From an uncultured Clostridia bacterium (GTDB lineage Bacteria > Bacillota > Clostridia > Oscillospirales > Ruminococcaceae): a DNA stretch of 5,691 nt. The position numbers were made by a program, and so were the translations under genes. Below the pieces are notes generated by a model. It worked only from the letters and a program-made list of their open reading frames with translations, did not search any database and had not been told where the DNA came from. This document shows, in pieces, positions 5,369-5,691 of the stretch; the first letter of the stretch is position 1, and each line of letters begins with the position of its first letter. The stretch covers positions 1-5,691 of the forward strand of contig CALXKG010000195.1 of the NCBI GenBank assembly GCA_944388825.1, written 5' to 3'.

Positions 5369-5627
5369 AAAAAGATGAAAAAACGGGCGGATTTTCCACC
5401 TGTACGCCCGCCTTTTCCACACTCTTAACCAAGTTTTCCACATTCGCCTGCTATGCAGTCCGCCTCCCCGGGGAGCCCATCCGGCGCAATTCCCCGGTTT
5501 TTCGTCATTTTGCGCCTTTTCCCGGCCGTAAAACCGGGTAAGCGCTTTTATATATTCGTCTTGCACAAAATATGACACGATGTTTTAACCATTCTGCCCA
5601 TCTTCATGAATTGTTCAGAAAATTATT
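5369..5627. other. Candidate DnaA-box region, possible oriC
   Basis: Three direct repeats, TTTTCCACC (5393-5401), TTTTCCACA (5414-5422) and TTTTCCACA (5435-5443), start exactly 21 bp apart, two helical turns. The last two match the DnaA-box consensus TT(A/T)TNCACA, and the first differs at its final base. On one side an A-rich tract (5369-5384) is separated from the first box by a GC-rich stretch. On the other side an AT-rich region begins near 5546. Divergent strong promoters flank the region. This layout fits a bacterial origin or a DnaA-controlled promoter. dnaA is not visible, and rpmH, the usual Bacillota neighbour, is not on the left side. Confidence 0.5.
5464..5475. repeat. 12-bp perfect palindrome CTCCCCGGGGAG
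   Basis: A perfect self-complementary 12-mer lies 20 bp to the right of the third DnaA-box-like motif. It could be a protein-binding site. In a GC-rich spacer it may be coincidental. Confidence 0.25.
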
Positions 5628-5656
5628 TTGACAACAGAGGCTTTTCATGCTACAAT
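5628..5656 (+). promoter_or_regulatory. Strong sigma-A promoter for a gene beyond the right edge
   Basis: A perfect TTGACA (5628-5633), a 17-bp spacer and TACAAT (5651-5656, one mismatch from consensus) form a near-ideal promoter. Its start site would be near 5663. The last bases of the window, GGGACAGGGGCGA, resemble the bases directly before the plsY start (GGGACAGGGGTTT). A start codon may therefore lie at or just past the window edge. If the neighbouring region is the origin, dnaA is the natural candidate for this gene. That is inference. Confidence 0.8.
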
Positions 5657-5691
5657 TATAAATATACAAAACAAGCGCGGGACAGGGGCGA

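Noticed and set aside
5256..5441. Minus-strand frame of 61 codons beginning MENLVKSVEKAG
   Set aside because: The seven-residue periodicity (VEN, VEK, VEN) is just the 21-bp spaced TTTTCCAC motifs read on the other strand.
5512..5549. Hairpin GCGC...CCCGG/CCGGG...GCGC followed by TTTT, read as a plus-strand terminator
   Set aside because: The stem is interrupted and no plus-strand gene precedes it. It may contribute to structure in the candidate origin.
5201..5578. Minus-strand open frame of 125 codons starting with GTG
   Set aside because: It has no ribosome binding site, is rich in Arg, Trp and Gly, and runs through the yceD upstream repeats into its -35 box. The somewhat protein-like first 27 residues are not enough to support a gene.
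1..5691. CRISPR array, tRNA, rRNA or complete insertion sequence
   Set aside because: No regularly spaced long direct repeats, tRNA-like cloverleaf, rRNA segment or transposase was seen on either strand.

Overview
The window looks like a chromosomal housekeeping segment from a fairly GC-rich member of the Clostridia (Bacillota). It is probably close to the Oscillospiraceae, although the family-level placement is inference. The support is a Zn-ribbon L32 downstream of a YceD (DUF177) gene, the radical-SAM/DUF512 – der – plsY neighbourhood typical of Clostridia, AGGAGG-type ribosome binding sites, sigma-A promoters, and palindromic intergenic repeats of a style common in gut Clostridia. All five confidently identified genes lie on the minus strand.

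Layout. Bases 1-158 hold a MITE-like element with long imperfect terminal inverted repeats. Next is an unannotated-looking 57-residue membrane peptide on the plus strand (231-404). Its start codon directly follows a 9-bp inverted repeat, and a strong rho-independent terminator (418-459) follows it. That terminator touches the end of the convergent plsY gene (458-1120), which sits 44 nt downstream of der (1165-2505). Upstream of der, bases 2506-2897 contain a promoter with an inverted repeat over its -35 box, then a cluster of three hairpins resembling a dispersed repeat, and no gene. The PDZ/radical-SAM/DUF512 gene (2898-4211) follows. A separate yceD-rpmF operon (5146 down to 4394) has a near-consensus promoter at 5175-5204 and a clear terminator at 4331-4365.

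The last 545 bases (5147-5691) contain no convincing gene. They hold three TTTTCCAC[A/C] motifs on an exact 21-bp pitch, an AT-rich stretch, and a strong plus-strand promoter that fires out of the window. This resembles a DnaA-box cluster, possibly the chromosomal origin next to dnaA. The minus-strand genes would then run away from the origin on the leading strand. dnaA itself is not visible, so this is a hypothesis.

Functionally the known genes serve growth: ribosome assembly and composition (Der, L32, YceD) and the first acylation step of phospholipid synthesis (PlsY). The role of the radical-SAM protein is unknown. The items most worth following up are the candidate origin, the small membrane peptide with its hairpin leader, and the two structured repeat elements.
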